Shown here piece after piece: positions 1 to 8,732 of a stretch of DNA of 42,659 nt. Position 1 is the stretch's first letter. Every line of letters begins with the position of its first letter. Position numbers and translations under genes: made by a program. The notes under the pieces are model-generated. The model was not told the origin of the DNA. It did not search any database and was given only the letters and a program-made list of their open reading frames with translations. This DNA comes from Roseovarius mucosus DSM 17069 (GTDB taxonomy: Bacteria; Pseudomonadota; Alphaproteobacteria; Rhodobacterales; Rhodobacteraceae), in contig NZ_KN293984.1 of NCBI RefSeq assembly GCF_000768555.3, positions 1-42,659 of the forward strand, in the 5' to 3' direction.

Positions 1-38
1 GCGCTACGGGTTTCTAGCGGGTCAAAATACTGGGTCAT
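1..38 (-). CDS. Start of a gene running off the left edge; possibly a phenylacetate-CoA ligase-like protein
   Basis: Only the first dozen codons are inside the window (reads MTQYFDPLETRS). An ATG at 38..36 follows a GAGGA ribosome binding site about seven bases upstream, and the gene comes 41 bases after livF in the same direction. From memory, this N-terminus resembles phenylacetate-CoA ligase family proteins of Rhodobacteraceae, which would put a second acyl-CoA-forming enzyme in the operon. The start is well supported; the product is a guess from 12 residues. Confidence 0.5.
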   Translation of the reverse strand, partial: MTQYFDPLETRS

Positions 39-79
39 GCCATCATCCTCGGGGGCGGTGTCTTGCAAAGGGAAAGGCG

Positions 80-904
80 TTACGCCAGCCAACGCTTGCG
101 ACGGCGATAGCTGCGCACATCGCGAAAGCTCTTGCGCCCTTCGTCGGACATACCGAGGTAGAATTCCTTGACGTCGGGGTTCTCGCGCAGACTGCGTGCG
201 TCGCCGTCCATCACCACGCGCCCGGATTCGAGGATATAGCCGTAATGCGCGAACCGCAGCGCCACGTTGGTATTCTGCTCGGCCAGCAGGAATGTATAGC
301 CCTGCTCTTCGTTGAGGGATTTCACGATGCTGAAAATCTGTTCGACCAGTTGCGGCGCCAGACCCATCGACGGTTCGTCAAGAAGGATCGTTTCCGGCCG
401 GCTCATCAGGGCGCGGCCAATCGCGCACATCTGCTGCTCACCGCCCGAGGTATAGCCCGCCTGGCTTTTGCGCCGTTCCTTGAGGCGCGGGAAATAGTCA
501 TAAACCATGTTCAAATCGGCGTCGATCTCGCCCCGGCTGGAGCCACGCGTATAGGCCCCGGTCAAAAGGTTCTCCTCGACCGTCAGATGCTCGAAGCAGT
601 GCCGCCCCTCCATCACCTGCACCACGCCCTTTTTCACGAGATCCGAGGGCATCAGATCCTGCACCCGCTCGCCACGGTAGGTGATCGACCCCTTGGTGAC
701 TTCGCCCCTCTCGGAGCGCAAGAGATTGGAAATCGCCTTGAGCGTCGTCGTCTTGCCGGCACCATTACCACCAAGAAGCGCGGTAATCCCGCCCTTGGGG
801 ACGTTTAGGCTGACGCCCTTTAGGACGAGAATGACGTGATTGTAGATCACTTCGATATTGTTGACCTCAAGCAGGGTCTCGTCGCGTGGGGTGGCGTCCA
901 GCAT
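80..904 (-). CDS. livF: ABC transporter ATP-binding protein, LivF type
   Basis: Second ATPase of a branched-chain-amino-acid (HAAT) type importer, working at the cytoplasmic face. It has a Walker A (GGNGAGKTTT), a signature region reading TSGGEQQM, and a Walker B with ILLDEPSMGL followed by the switch histidine region. LivF proteins are usually about 235 residues; this one is 275 with a C-terminal tail rich in Arg. The frame is open to an upstream ATG at 922, but that start lies at the edge of a REP-like palindrome and has no ribosome binding site. I prefer the ATG at 904, preceded by a purine-rich GAGAAAGAGA stretch. It is the penultimate visible gene of the operon, after the binding-protein gene. 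Confidence 0.9.
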   Translation of the reverse strand: MLDATPRDETLLEVNNIEVIYNHVILVLKGVSLNVPKGGITALLGGNGAGKTTTLKAISNLLRSERGEVTKGSITYRGERVQDLMPSDLVKKGVVQVMEGRHCFEHLTVEENLLTGAYTRGSSRGEIDADLNMVYDYFPRLKERRKSQAGYTSGGEQQMCAIGRALMSRPETILLDEPSMGLAPQLVEQIFSIVKSLNEEQGYTFLLAEQNTNVALRFAHYGYILESGRVVMDGDARSLRENPDVKEFYLGMSDEGRKSFRDVRSYRRRKRWLA

Positions 905-922
905 CTGCGTCTCTTTCTCCAT

Positions 923-1022
923 GTCATCCCGGACTTGATCCCGGATATCTCGGCTTTTGTGGGCGCGGCGTCATGCCGCCACGCCCCGTGGCAAGGAGGT
1001 CCCGGCTCGGGGCCGGGACAAC
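923..1022. repeat. Inverted pair of REP-like palindromes between the binding-protein gene and livF
   Basis: Two related arms face each other: 923-951 (TCCCGGACTTGATCCCGGA core) and 995-1022 (TCCCGGCTCGGGGCCGGGA core). Each arm is itself palindromic and one resembles the reverse complement of the other, so the transcript could fold into a large clover-like structure. The first core resembles a dispersed alphaproteobacterial intergenic repeat as I remember it. Its place just after the binding-protein gene suits 3' protection of that mRNA segment or partial termination before livF. Confidence 0.65.
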
Positions 1023-1029
1023 CGTTTCC

Positions 1030-2316
1030 TCAGCAGCCGGGCGTGATGCCGCTTTCAGCGGCAAAGGCTGCGCTATCCTCTGCGACGAGCGCCGAGATGA
1101 TCTCTTGATCCGACTGGAAATAGTCGGTGATCAACTTGAACTCGCCCGCAGCCGCATCCCATTGCGAAACGGCACCAAAGCCATTGCCACCGTGGTTCTG
1201 GCAGGTGACCTTGAACTCAGGCCCAAAGTTCGGCAGGCCGAGTGCTGTCATCTTTGCCTCGGTCATTTCGAGGTTCTCCATGCCGTCGCGCATCTGTGCT
1301 GCGTTGATCGCGGTCACACCGTGCATTTCCTGCGCGGTCTTGATCGCCTCGGCAGCCAGCATCGCGGCATACATGCCCCGGTTATAGAGAACGCTGCCCA
1401 CCTGATCGCCTGCACCTGCCGCCTTGCCGGCATCGACGACGTATTTACGCATGTCATCATAGAGCGGATATTCATCGCCGAGATTGTGGAAGGTCAGCGC
1501 CTTGTAGCCATTGGCCGCGTCACCTGCGGGCTTGACGTCATTCTCGGAGCCCGACCACCAGATGCCGATGAAGTTCTCCATCGGGAAACGGATGTTCACC
1601 GCCTCTTGAATGGCAACCTGGTTCATCACGCCCCAGCCCCACATCAGCACGTAGTCAGGGCGGTCGCGACGGATTTGAAGCCACTGCGATTTCTGCTCTT
1701 GGCCCGGATGATCAACCGGCAGCAGGATCAATTCGAACCCATGCTTCTTGCTCAGCTCTTCCAACGTGCGGATCGGCTCCTTGCCATAGGCCGAGTTGTG
1801 ATAGACAAGCGAGATTTTCTTGCCGTTGATGTCACCGCCATTGAGATCAAGGATATGAGTAATGGCGTGGCTCGCCCCATCCCAGTAGTTGGCGGGATAG
1901 TTGAACACCCATTTGAACACTTCGCCATTCTTGGCCGAGGTGCGCCCGTAACCCATGGTATGGAGCGGGATTCCGTCCGCCGATACCTTGGGAATCAGCT
2001 GATAGGTGATCCCGGTGCTGAGCGGTTGATAGATCAGCGCGCCATTGCCCGCAGCCTTGGTGGCCTCGTAGCACTCCACACCCTTTTCGGTGTTATAGCC
2101 GGTCTCGCATTCCACGAGGTTGATCTTTTCCCCACCGATGCCGCCATCGCGCTCATTGAGCAGGGTAAAGTAATCCTGGTAGCCGTCCGAGAACGGGATG
2201 CCATTCGCGCCATATGGCCCGGTGCGATAGCTGGTATCGACGATCGTCAATTCGGCCAAGGCCGGGCTTGCGACCAGCATGGCCGCGGCCAGGGCCGTCA
2301 TCAGTCTCTGTTTCAT
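1030..2316 (-). CDS. ABC transporter periplasmic substrate-binding protein (type 1 periplasmic fold)
   Basis: Periplasmic receptor that hands the substrate to the LivH/LivM channel. The protein is about 428 residues and begins MKQRLMTALAAAMLVASPALA, a clear Sec signal peptide with cleavage after ALA. The rest fits the Peripla_BP_6 / ANF-receptor-like family. The ATG at 2316 is chosen because a strong GGGAGGAA site lies just upstream; the frame is open further back but without signal peptide logic. At over 420 residues it is longer than LivJ/LivK (about 365), as is common for HAAT receptors that bind aromatic or other carboxylic acids rather than leucine. The ligand cannot be read from the sequence; the acyl-CoA ligase genes in the operon suggest a carboxylate. 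Confidence 0.9.
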   Translation of the reverse strand: MKQRLMTALAAAMLVASPALAELTIVDTSYRTGPYGANGIPFSDGYQDYFTLLNERDGGIGGEKINLVECETGYNTEKGVECYEATKAAGNGALIYQPLSTGITYQLIPKVSADGIPLHTMGYGRTSAKNGEVFKWVFNYPANYWDGASHAITHILDLNGGDINGKKISLVYHNSAYGKEPIRTLEELSKKHGFELILLPVDHPGQEQKSQWLQIRRDRPDYVLMWGWGVMNQVAIQEAVNIRFPMENFIGIWWSGSENDVKPAGDAANGYKALTFHNLGDEYPLYDDMRKYVVDAGKAAGAGDQVGSVLYNRGMYAAMLAAEAIKTAQEMHGVTAINAAQMRDGMENLEMTEAKMTALGLPNFGPEFKVTCQNHGGNGFGAVSQWDAAAGEFKLITDYFQSDQEIISALVAEDSAAFAAESGITPGC

Positions 2317-2415
2317 CGGTTTATTCCTCCCTTGGTTTTTCCGATGTTTCGTCTTGGACACGACATCTTGCGCCCAATCTCTTCGGTCGGGTTTCCCCCC
2401 TCCGTGCCCCACCGT

Positions 2416-3492
2416 TCAATGCGGGAAGGGCCAAAGTCTCAGTTTCTCCTTGGCGACGCGCCAGAGCTGCGCCAGACCGTGCGGTTCTGCGATCAGGAAA
2501 ATGATGATCAGCGCGCCCACGATGATGAACTCCAGATGCGCCGCAAGATCCGTGGGCCAACCCAAACCGCCCACGAGTGTATTCTTGAGCAACACAGGCA
2601 ACAGCACCAGAAACGCCGCCCCTGCAAAGCTGCCAAAGATCGATCCAAGCCCGCCGATGATCACCATGAAGAGCACGAGAAACGACTTGTTGATGCCAAA
2701 CGCCTCGCCCACCTCGACCGCGCCCAAGTAGACCGCAAAGAACAGCGCGCCGGAAATCCCCACGAAAAAACCCGAAACCGCAAAAGCAGTGAGCTTCGCC
2801 TTGAGCGGATTCACCCCGATGATCTCGGCTGCGATGTCCATATCTCGAATTGCCATCCATTTGCGCCCCGCCATGCCGCGCGTCAGGTTGCGGGCGATGA
2901 TCGCGGCCGCCACGGTAAAGACGAGGCAAAAGAGATAGGCAGACCACGGCGGGTTTGCCGCCCCGGTGATGGCGACGCCAAAGACCGAGCGCTCTGGCGC
3001 GGTGATCTGGCCAGAGGCGGAATAGTTGTAAAACCAACCCACCCGGTTGAAGAGCCACACCAGAAAGAACTGTGCCGCCAGCGTCGCCACTGCAAGGTAA
3101 AATCCCTTGATCCGCAAAGAGGGCAACCCAAAGAGAACACAGACGATTGATGTCACACCACCCGCAAGGATGATGTGAAAAAATATGCTGACCTCGGGAA
3201 AGGCCGTCATCAGCTTGTAGCTGGCATAGGCCCCCACCGCCATGAACCCGCCCGTCCCAAGTGACACCTGACCACAATAACCCACAAGGATATTGAGGCC
3301 GATTGCCGCGATTGAATAAATCAGGAACGGCAGAAAGACCGCGTTGACCCAGTAATCGTTGATCACAAACGGCACCACGGCAAAGGCCGCAACCAGTACC
3401 GCGTAATAGCGGTAGCGGTCGAACTTGATCGGAAAGGTCTGGCTGTCCTGCTCGTAGGAGGTCTTGAAATCCCCTGCTTCCCGGTAAAACAT
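2416..3492 (-). CDS. livM: Branched-chain amino acid-type ABC transporter permease, LivM
   Basis: Inner-membrane permease subunit, 358 residues with around nine or ten hydrophobic segments and the LivM-type cytoplasmic loop (LPSLRIKGFYLAVATLA region) that contacts the ATPases. It starts with the ATG immediately after the stop codon of the small membrane protein gene, so the two are translationally linked. A soluble N-terminal piece of about 25 residues precedes the first membrane helix. It pairs with LivH upstream. Family assignment is secure; the transported compound is not known. Confidence 0.92.
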   Translation of the reverse strand: MFYREAGDFKTSYEQDSQTFPIKFDRYRYYAVLVAAFAVVPFVINDYWVNAVFLPFLIYSIAAIGLNILVGYCGQVSLGTGGFMAVGAYASYKLMTAFPEVSIFFHIILAGGVTSIVCVLFGLPSLRIKGFYLAVATLAAQFFLVWLFNRVGWFYNYSASGQITAPERSVFGVAITGAANPPWSAYLFCLVFTVAAAIIARNLTRGMAGRKWMAIRDMDIAAEIIGVNPLKAKLTAFAVSGFFVGISGALFFAVYLGAVEVGEAFGINKSFLVLFMVIIGGLGSIFGSFAGAAFLVLLPVLLKNTLVGGLGWPTDLAAHLEFIIVGALIIIFLIAEPHGLAQLWRVAKEKLRLWPFPH

Positions 3493-3744
3493 TTAGAGAA
3501 CCTCCCCATGAATTTCATCGTCCGGCTTGATCGCGCGATTTGCCGGCTTGGCATAGCCCGTCGCCTCGGTGTGACGCACCAGCCAGAGATAGGCGAGCAT
3601 GCCCACCCCCCCGCCCATGGCCGCAAGAACCGCCGCCGTGACCATTTGCGCGGTGTTTTCCACCCGTGCCGAGAGGGCAAGGTAACCAAACGACCAGAAC
3701 CCGGCCCAGGCGATCACATTGACGATGGCAATCAGCTTTTGCAT
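3493..3744 (-). CDS. Small two-helix membrane protein between livH and livM
   Basis: An 83-residue protein with two predicted membrane helices (about residues 3-23 and 35-58) and a charged C-terminal tail. It starts at the ATG at 3744, four bases after the livH stop, and its TAA directly abuts the livM ATG. The same frame is open upstream inside livH, but that extension is a shadow. I do not recognise a named family. Small proteins like this are seen next to LivH in related bacteria as far as I recall, so it may be an accessory of the permease pair, but no function can be read from it. Confidence 0.8.
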   Translation of the reverse strand: MQKLIAIVNVIAWAGFWSFGYLALSARVENTAQMVTAAVLAAMGGGVGMLAYLWLVRHTEATGYAKPANRAIKPDDEIHGEVL

Positions 3745-3748
3745 GGTC

Positions 3749-4735
3749 TCACACCCTCTCGATGATCTTCTCGCCGAACAGGCCCTGTGGCCGGAACACG
3801 AGGAAAATGAGCGCCAGGACATAGGCGAACCAGTTTTCGGTGGCCCCGCCCACCAGCGGACCGACGGTGAATTCAAAGAGCTTTTCACCCACTCCGATGA
3901 TCAGACCACCGACGATAGCGCCGGGAATTGAGGTAAAGCCACCCAACATCAGCACCGGCAGCGCCTTGAGTGCAATCAGGGACAGCGAGAACTGCACGCC
4001 CGATTTGGTGCCCCACATGATCCCTGCCACTAGTGCCACGAAGCCCGCCAGTGACCAGACCATGACCCAGATGAAGTTGAGTGAAATACCGACCGAAAGC
4101 GCCGCCTGATGGTCATCCGCCACCGCGCGCATGGCCCGGCCCTGTTTGGAATATTGCGCGAAGATAACCAGCGCGATCACCAAAAGGGCCGCAACACCTG
4201 TTGCCACAAGATCTAGATTGTCGATGAAGAACCCGTAGCCGAAAATGTTGAACGTGGTTTCGTCGATCATCAGGTTGATACCCTGCGGAAGACCCACATC
4301 CAGCTTCTTGATGTCGCTGCCCCACATCATGTCCCCGAACCCTTCGAGGAAATAGGCCAGACCAATCGTCGCCATGAAAAGAATGATCGGCTCTTGATTG
4401 ACCAGATGCCGGAAGATGAGCTGGTTCACGACCCAGGCGAGCGCCACCATGACAACCATGGTCAAGAGGACCGCCGCCAACCCCGGCAAGTGCCAGCCGA
4501 AGTGGTGGATCTCCGTGCCGAAAATCGCGTTGATGAGGTGGCTGAAGGGCACCCGGCCTTCCATCATCCCCACCAATGTCATCGCCGCAAAGAGCGCCAT
4601 CACCCCTTGGGCATAGTTGAAAATGCCCGAGGCCTTGTAGATGAGCACAAAACCAAGAGCGACCAGCGCATAGAGCACCCCGGCCATGAGGCCGTTCAAA
4701 ACGACCTCCATCCCGAAAATCAACTGATCAGGCAT
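3749..4735 (-). CDS. livH: Branched-chain amino acid-type ABC transporter permease, LivH
   Basis: Inner-membrane permease of 328 residues with about eight hydrophobic segments. The N-terminal region reads NGLMAGVLYALVALGFVLIY, typical of LivH. A GTG at 4744 also opens the frame, but the ATG at 4735 has an AGGAG site about eight bases before it and overlaps the preceding stop in a TAATG junction, so I take the ATG. It forms the channel with LivM. The C-terminus (FRPQGLFGEK) is the usual LivH ending. Confidence 0.92.
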   Translation of the reverse strand: MPDQLIFGMEVVLNGLMAGVLYALVALGFVLIYKASGIFNYAQGVMALFAAMTLVGMMEGRVPFSHLINAIFGTEIHHFGWHLPGLAAVLLTMVVMVALAWVVNQLIFRHLVNQEPIILFMATIGLAYFLEGFGDMMWGSDIKKLDVGLPQGINLMIDETTFNIFGYGFFIDNLDLVATGVAALLVIALVIFAQYSKQGRAMRAVADDHQAALSVGISLNFIWVMVWSLAGFVALVAGIMWGTKSGVQFSLSLIALKALPVLMLGGFTSIPGAIVGGLIIGVGEKLFEFTVGPLVGGATENWFAYVLALIFLVFRPQGLFGEKIIERV

Positions 4736-5292
4736 TAGCGGCACTCCTCTGGGAAAAGATTGCAGGCGAATTCGGTTTCGACGACGTGAAACGCGACAAC
4801 GCTCGTGAAGCTCAACGATGGGTTGCCCGCAAAGTTCATCATGACGTGGACAAAGTTTTTTTCAGTCGTGTGAATGGCCCCGGACGCCGCGCCAAAATCC
4901 TCGATCTTCGTCCCGGCGAGCGGCGCGGTGGTCAATTCTGCCGTACCCCGCAGACCCTCATAGCGACTGATCCGGTCCCAAATCTGAATTGCATCCTCGG
5001 TCGAAGCTCTGAAGCTAAAGACCCTACAGGCATCACCGCCCTGTCGAATACCTAGAACATGCTGCGCCTGCGCATCGGTCCACAGCGTCCAGCTTTCAAA
5101 AGACTCGCCGATATTGCGGCCAAGCTGTTCGGACTGCTCCGGGGTGAACTGTGTTAGATCGGCAGTCACAGGCGTGGTCGCATCCTTGATCGGGGCAAGG
5201 CAGCGCTCTTCCAGAAATGTAGCGAACTGATCCGATGGCGCGGCATTGGCTGCGATTGGCAGCATGCCGGCCATCACCAATGCCCTAATCAT
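4735..5292 (-). CDS. Small secreted protein of unknown function inside the transporter operon
   Basis: A 185-residue protein with an N-terminal signal sequence (MIRALVMAGMLPIAANA, cleavage near ANA-AP), so probably periplasmic. Cysteines occur near the mature N-terminus (FLEERCLAPI), mid-protein (GGDACRVF) and at the C-terminus (two, around FACNLFPEEC), allowing disulfides. It overlaps both neighbours: its ATG lies at the livG stop and its TAA overlaps the livH ATG. The FLE..CL pattern near the mature start also occurs in the other secreted protein of this operon (6103-6639), so the two may be distant paralogues. No family recognised. Confidence 0.82.
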   Translation of the reverse strand: MIRALVMAGMLPIAANAAPSDQFATFLEERCLAPIKDATTPVTADLTQFTPEQSEQLGRNIGESFESWTLWTDAQAQHVLGIRQGGDACRVFSFRASTEDAIQIWDRISRYEGLRGTAELTTAPLAGTKIEDFGAASGAIHTTEKNFVHVMMNFAGNPSLSFTSVVAFHVVETEFACNLFPEECR

Positions 5293-6103
5293 GCGCCACC
5301 CCCAGATAGGCGTCGATCACGTCTTGATTGTTGCGCACTTCGTCGGGGGTGCCGTCGCCGATTTTCTTGCCATAATCCATCACGACCACCCGGTCGCTCA
5401 GGTCCATGACCACGCCCATGTCATGCTCGATCAGGGCAATCGTGGTGCCGAATTCGTCATTCACATCGAGGATGAAGCGGCTCATATCCTCTTTTTCCTC
5501 GACGTTCATACCCGCCATCGGCTCATCTAGCAGAAGGATCGACGGCTCTGCCGCAAGCGCGCGCGCCAGTTCCACCCGCTTTTTCAGACCATAGGGCAAG
5601 CGGCCCACCGGGGTCTTGCGGATATGTTGGATTTCAAGAAAGTCGATAACCTTTTCAACGACTTCACGGTTGGCAACCTCTTCCCGCTCGGCCCGGCCCT
5701 TCCAGATCGCTTGCGCAAATAGCCCCGCCTTCATCTCTCGAATGCGGCCCGTCATCACGTTGTCGAGCACGGTCATGCCTTCAAAGAGCGCGATGTTCTG
5801 GAATGTGCGTGCAATGCCTTGCTGTGCCACCTGATAGGGCTTCATCGGCGGGCGCCGCGCGCCCTGATACCAGACCTCACCCTCTTGCGGGTGATAAAAG
5901 CCGCTTATCACGTTCAGCATCGAGGATTTACCAGCCCCGTTCGGCCCGATGATGGCGCGGATTTCGCCCTGACGGATGTCAAAGCTGATGTCCTTGATCG
6001 CCACCACACCGCCGAACCGCAGGGTGATGTTCTTCATCTCCATCACCACGCCGCCGATCTTGCGACCATCCTCGGTGGTGTATCCTTGTGTTTGATCAAG
6101 CAT
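5285..6103 (-). CDS. livG: ABC transporter ATP-binding protein, LivG type
   Basis: First ATPase of the HAAT importer, 272 residues, close to the usual LivG length. Visible motifs are Walker A (GPNGAGKSSMLN), the LivG-type signature region around LPYGLKKRVELARAL (KRVE variant of the LSGGQ block), Walker B ILLDEPMAGM and the switch region ALIEHDMGVV. A GTG at 6106 and an ATG at 6103 are both possible; the ATG overlaps the preceding stop (TGATG) and has a GGAG eight bases upstream, so I use it. It works with LivF at the membrane. Confidence 0.92.
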   Translation of the reverse strand: MLDQTQGYTTEDGRKIGGVVMEMKNITLRFGGVVAIKDISFDIRQGEIRAIIGPNGAGKSSMLNVISGFYHPQEGEVWYQGARRPPMKPYQVAQQGIARTFQNIALFEGMTVLDNVMTGRIREMKAGLFAQAIWKGRAEREEVANREVVEKVIDFLEIQHIRKTPVGRLPYGLKKRVELARALAAEPSILLLDEPMAGMNVEEKEDMSRFILDVNDEFGTTIALIEHDMGVVMDLSDRVVVMDYGKKIGDGTPDEVRNNQDVIDAYLGVAHD

Positions 6104-6639
6104 CACGAAAGCTCCGGCTGGCAGGATTGCGTCTTGACTTGTTCCTTCGACAGGATGCCCGCGTTCATCACGGCGATCGGATAATCGGGAAGCATCCAGA
6201 TCAACGCGGATACAGCGCGACCGTCAGAGAGCGGCTTTCTCAATCCGATATTGACCTCGTTCTCTTGCGTGGCTTGATCAAAGCAGACCTCATAGCCTCG
6301 AGCCCGCATGTCCTCGACAAGCAAAGGCGCAGCGGAGAGCATGGTCTGGGCAACGTCGCGGCGGTGGGTCATCTCTTCCTTCCGACGGTTGTCGGGCAGA
6401 CTGTAGTCCTCGCGGAAATCGACGATGCAGCTTTGCCATCCGGTTTTCATCATGCGCCAGCGCAGTATATGCGTGTCGCTTATCAACTCTTGCCCCTCCG
6501 GCATGTTTGTCTCGGCCTCGACATGAGGCAGGCACGTCTCAAGAAACTGCGCCATGACAGGAGGTTTCTGATCGCTGGTCAGTCCTGCGCTTGTCAGCAT
6601 CCCCCCCAGCGCGAGTGTTACAAGAGCCGCGTAGGTCAT
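6103..6639 (-). CDS. Small secreted protein of unknown function between the acyl-CoA synthetase gene and livG
   Basis: A 178-residue protein with an N-terminal hydrophobic signal (MTYAALVTLALGGMLTSAGL). After the signal comes QFLETCLPHV, resembling the FLEERCL stretch of the other secreted protein of the operon. Further cysteines (WQSCIVDF, YEVCFDQ, TQSCQPE) could form disulfides in the periplasm. Its ATG overlaps the stop of the acyl-CoA synthetase gene (ATGA) and its own stop overlaps the livG start, so it is translationally coupled on both sides. I do not recognise the family; a role in substrate capture or delivery is only an inference from position. Confidence 0.8.
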   Translation of the reverse strand: MTYAALVTLALGGMLTSAGLTSDQKPPVMAQFLETCLPHVEAETNMPEGQELISDTHILRWRMMKTGWQSCIVDFREDYSLPDNRRKEEMTHRRDVAQTMLSAAPLLVEDMRARGYEVCFDQATQENEVNIGLRKPLSDGRAVSALIWMLPDYPIAVMNAGILSKEQVKTQSCQPELS

Positions 6640-8612
6640 TCCGCCGCCTCCTTCCGGGGCGTTTCAACCCGCACCACCTCGGTGTCGATGATCTTGAGCG
6701 TCGCCGAGATGCTGCCCTTGCGTCCGTCCTCGTAGGTGACCTCGGTCGTGGTGAAGATCTCCTCAGATCCATCATAGAGCGCGGTCAGAAGGTCATCGAA
6801 CTTCTCCGAAATCACACCGCGCCGCACCTTGCGGGTGCGGGTCATCTCGCCGTCATCGGCATCCAGTTCCTTGTGCAACACAAGGAACCGATGCACCTGG
6901 CAATGCGACAGCATCGGATCGTCGGCAAGGCTGCGATTGACCTCTTCGACGTGGCCCTTGATCGTCTCAAGCACCTTCGGGTGCCCGGCAAGTTCCTGAT
7001 ACGAGGCATAGCCGATATTGTTCCGCTCGGCCCAGTTACCCACCGCTGTCAGGTCGATATTGATAAAGGCGGTGCAGGCAGTGCGCCCGTTACCAAAGAC
7101 GACCGCCTCCAGAATGTTGGGATAGAACTTGAGCTTGTTTTCCACATACTTGGGCGCAAACATACGGCCATCGGCCATCTTGCCCACGTCCTTGGCGCGG
7201 TCGATGATCCGTAGATGTCCGCTGCCTTCCTCGAAAAAGCCCGCATCGCCCGTGGCGACCCAGCCTTCGGGGTCCTTGGTCGAGGCCGTGCTTTCGGGGT
7301 TCTTGTAGTAATATTCGAAGGTGCCCGCCGAGCGGTAGAACACCTCGCCAGTGTCGCTGATACGGATTTCCACGCCGGGCGCGGGGACGCCAACCGTGTC
7401 GGAGCGCACTTCACCATCGGGCTGGAGGGTGATGAACACCGAGGCCTCGGTCTGGCCGTAGAGTTGTTTGAGGTTGATGCCAAGCGAGCGATAGAAATCA
7501 AAAATTTCCGGCCCAATGGCCTCGCCCGCCGTATAGCCCACCCGAACCCGGCCAAGGCCGAGCGTATCCTTGAGCGGACCATAGATGAAGAGATTGCCAA
7601 GCGCATACTTCAGCTTGTCCATCCCGCTCACGGCCTTGCCATCTAGGATCGCAGGGCCAACGCGGCGGGCATGCGCCATGAAGCGATCAAAGAGCCATTT
7701 CTTGACGCGGCCCGCATCCTCCATCCGGATCATGACGTTGGTCAATTGGGTCTCGAACACACGCGGCGGGGCAAAGAAATAGGTGGGGCCGATTTCCCGC
7801 AGGTCAGTCTGCATCGTCTCGGGGCTTTCGGGGCAGTTGACGCAGAAACCGCTCCAATAGGCCTGCCCGATGGAGAAGATGAAATCGCCAACCCACGCCA
7901 TCGGAAGATAGGCCAGAACCTCTTCATCCTTGGTCAGGTTGTCGAACTCGGACGAGGATTTCGACGCCTCGATGATGTTGCGATTGGACAGCACCACGCC
8001 CTTGGGCTTGCCGGTGGTGCCAGAGGTGTAGAGCATGACGCAGATGCTGTCATAGGTCAGTTTCGCGCGCCGCGCCTTGAGATCCTCGATCCATTCATAA
8101 TGGGCGGCACGGCCCTGTTCCTGGATGTCGACGAAACGGTGCAGCTTGTGGTGATCGTATTTGCGCAATCCGCGCGGATCGACATAGATGATGTGCTCAA
8201 GCTGGTGCAGCCCGTCCTGAACCTCGATCAGCTTGTCCACCTGCTCCTGATCCTCGACAATGGCAAAGCGCGCGCCGCAATGCTCCATCACATAGGCCAT
8301 CTCGGGGGCGGCAGCGTCCTGATAGAGCGGCACGGGGATCGCGCCCACCGATTGCGCGGCGACCATGGACCAGTAGAAATGCGGCCGGTTGCGGCCGATG
8401 ACGGCGACAAAATCGCCCTCATTCACGCCAAGATTGATGAGACCAAGCGCAAGGGCTTCGATCTCTTTCTCGGCCTCGGCCCAGGTCCAGCATTGCCAAA
8501 TGCCATATTCCTTTTCACGATAGGCCGGTCTGTCGGCAAATCGCGTGGCGTTACGTTGCAAGAGCGCCGGAACGGAATCCATTCCGTCCGTCGCCTGTGA
8601 CGACTGTGCCAA
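6636..8612 (-). CDS. Long-chain acyl-CoA synthetase / AMP-forming ligase
   Basis: ATP-dependent ligase that activates a carboxylic acid to an acyl-CoA through an acyl-AMP. The 658-residue protein carries the AMP-binding signature YTSGTTGKPKGV, the YGQTEA motif, the TGD motif (VATGDAGFF) and a C-terminal TRTRKVRR region expected to hold the catalytic lysine. Length and layout fit the FadD15 / FAA1-like long-chain class rather than acetyl-CoA synthetase. The start is a TTG at 8612, supported by a strong GGGAGG seven bases upstream; the next ATG at 8582 has no such site. It is the first gene of the operon, divergent from the histidine kinase gene. The substrate is unknown; it presumably traps the compound imported by the downstream transporter. 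Confidence 0.9.
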   Translation of the reverse strand: MAQSSQATDGMDSVPALLQRNATRFADRPAYREKEYGIWQCWTWAEAEKEIEALALGLINLGVNEGDFVAVIGRNRPHFYWSMVAAQSVGAIPVPLYQDAAAPEMAYVMEHCGARFAIVEDQEQVDKLIEVQDGLHQLEHIIYVDPRGLRKYDHHKLHRFVDIQEQGRAAHYEWIEDLKARRAKLTYDSICVMLYTSGTTGKPKGVVLSNRNIIEASKSSSEFDNLTKDEEVLAYLPMAWVGDFIFSIGQAYWSGFCVNCPESPETMQTDLREIGPTYFFAPPRVFETQLTNVMIRMEDAGRVKKWLFDRFMAHARRVGPAILDGKAVSGMDKLKYALGNLFIYGPLKDTLGLGRVRVGYTAGEAIGPEIFDFYRSLGINLKQLYGQTEASVFITLQPDGEVRSDTVGVPAPGVEIRISDTGEVFYRSAGTFEYYYKNPESTASTKDPEGWVATGDAGFFEEGSGHLRIIDRAKDVGKMADGRMFAPKYVENKLKFYPNILEAVVFGNGRTACTAFINIDLTAVGNWAERNNIGYASYQELAGHPKVLETIKGHVEEVNRSLADDPMLSHCQVHRFLVLHKELDADDGEMTRTRKVRRGVISEKFDDLLTALYDGSEEIFTTTEVTYEDGRKGSISATLKIIDTEVVRVETPRKEAAE

Positions 8613-8732
8613 GTTCTATCCTCCCTTTGCCCGCCTGCGCGAACATCCGACCGCCTTCGGGCGATTCCTCTTCCCCTAGAGGGTGCGAGAATCACACTCG
8701 CCGTCAACTTTTTCCTGAACATTTCGCAATCC

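Noticed and set aside
886..3150. A 754-codon open frame on the plus strand
   Set aside because: It is antisense to the binding-protein and livM genes, which have clear family motifs. Long open frames opposite real genes are common in G+C-rich DNA.
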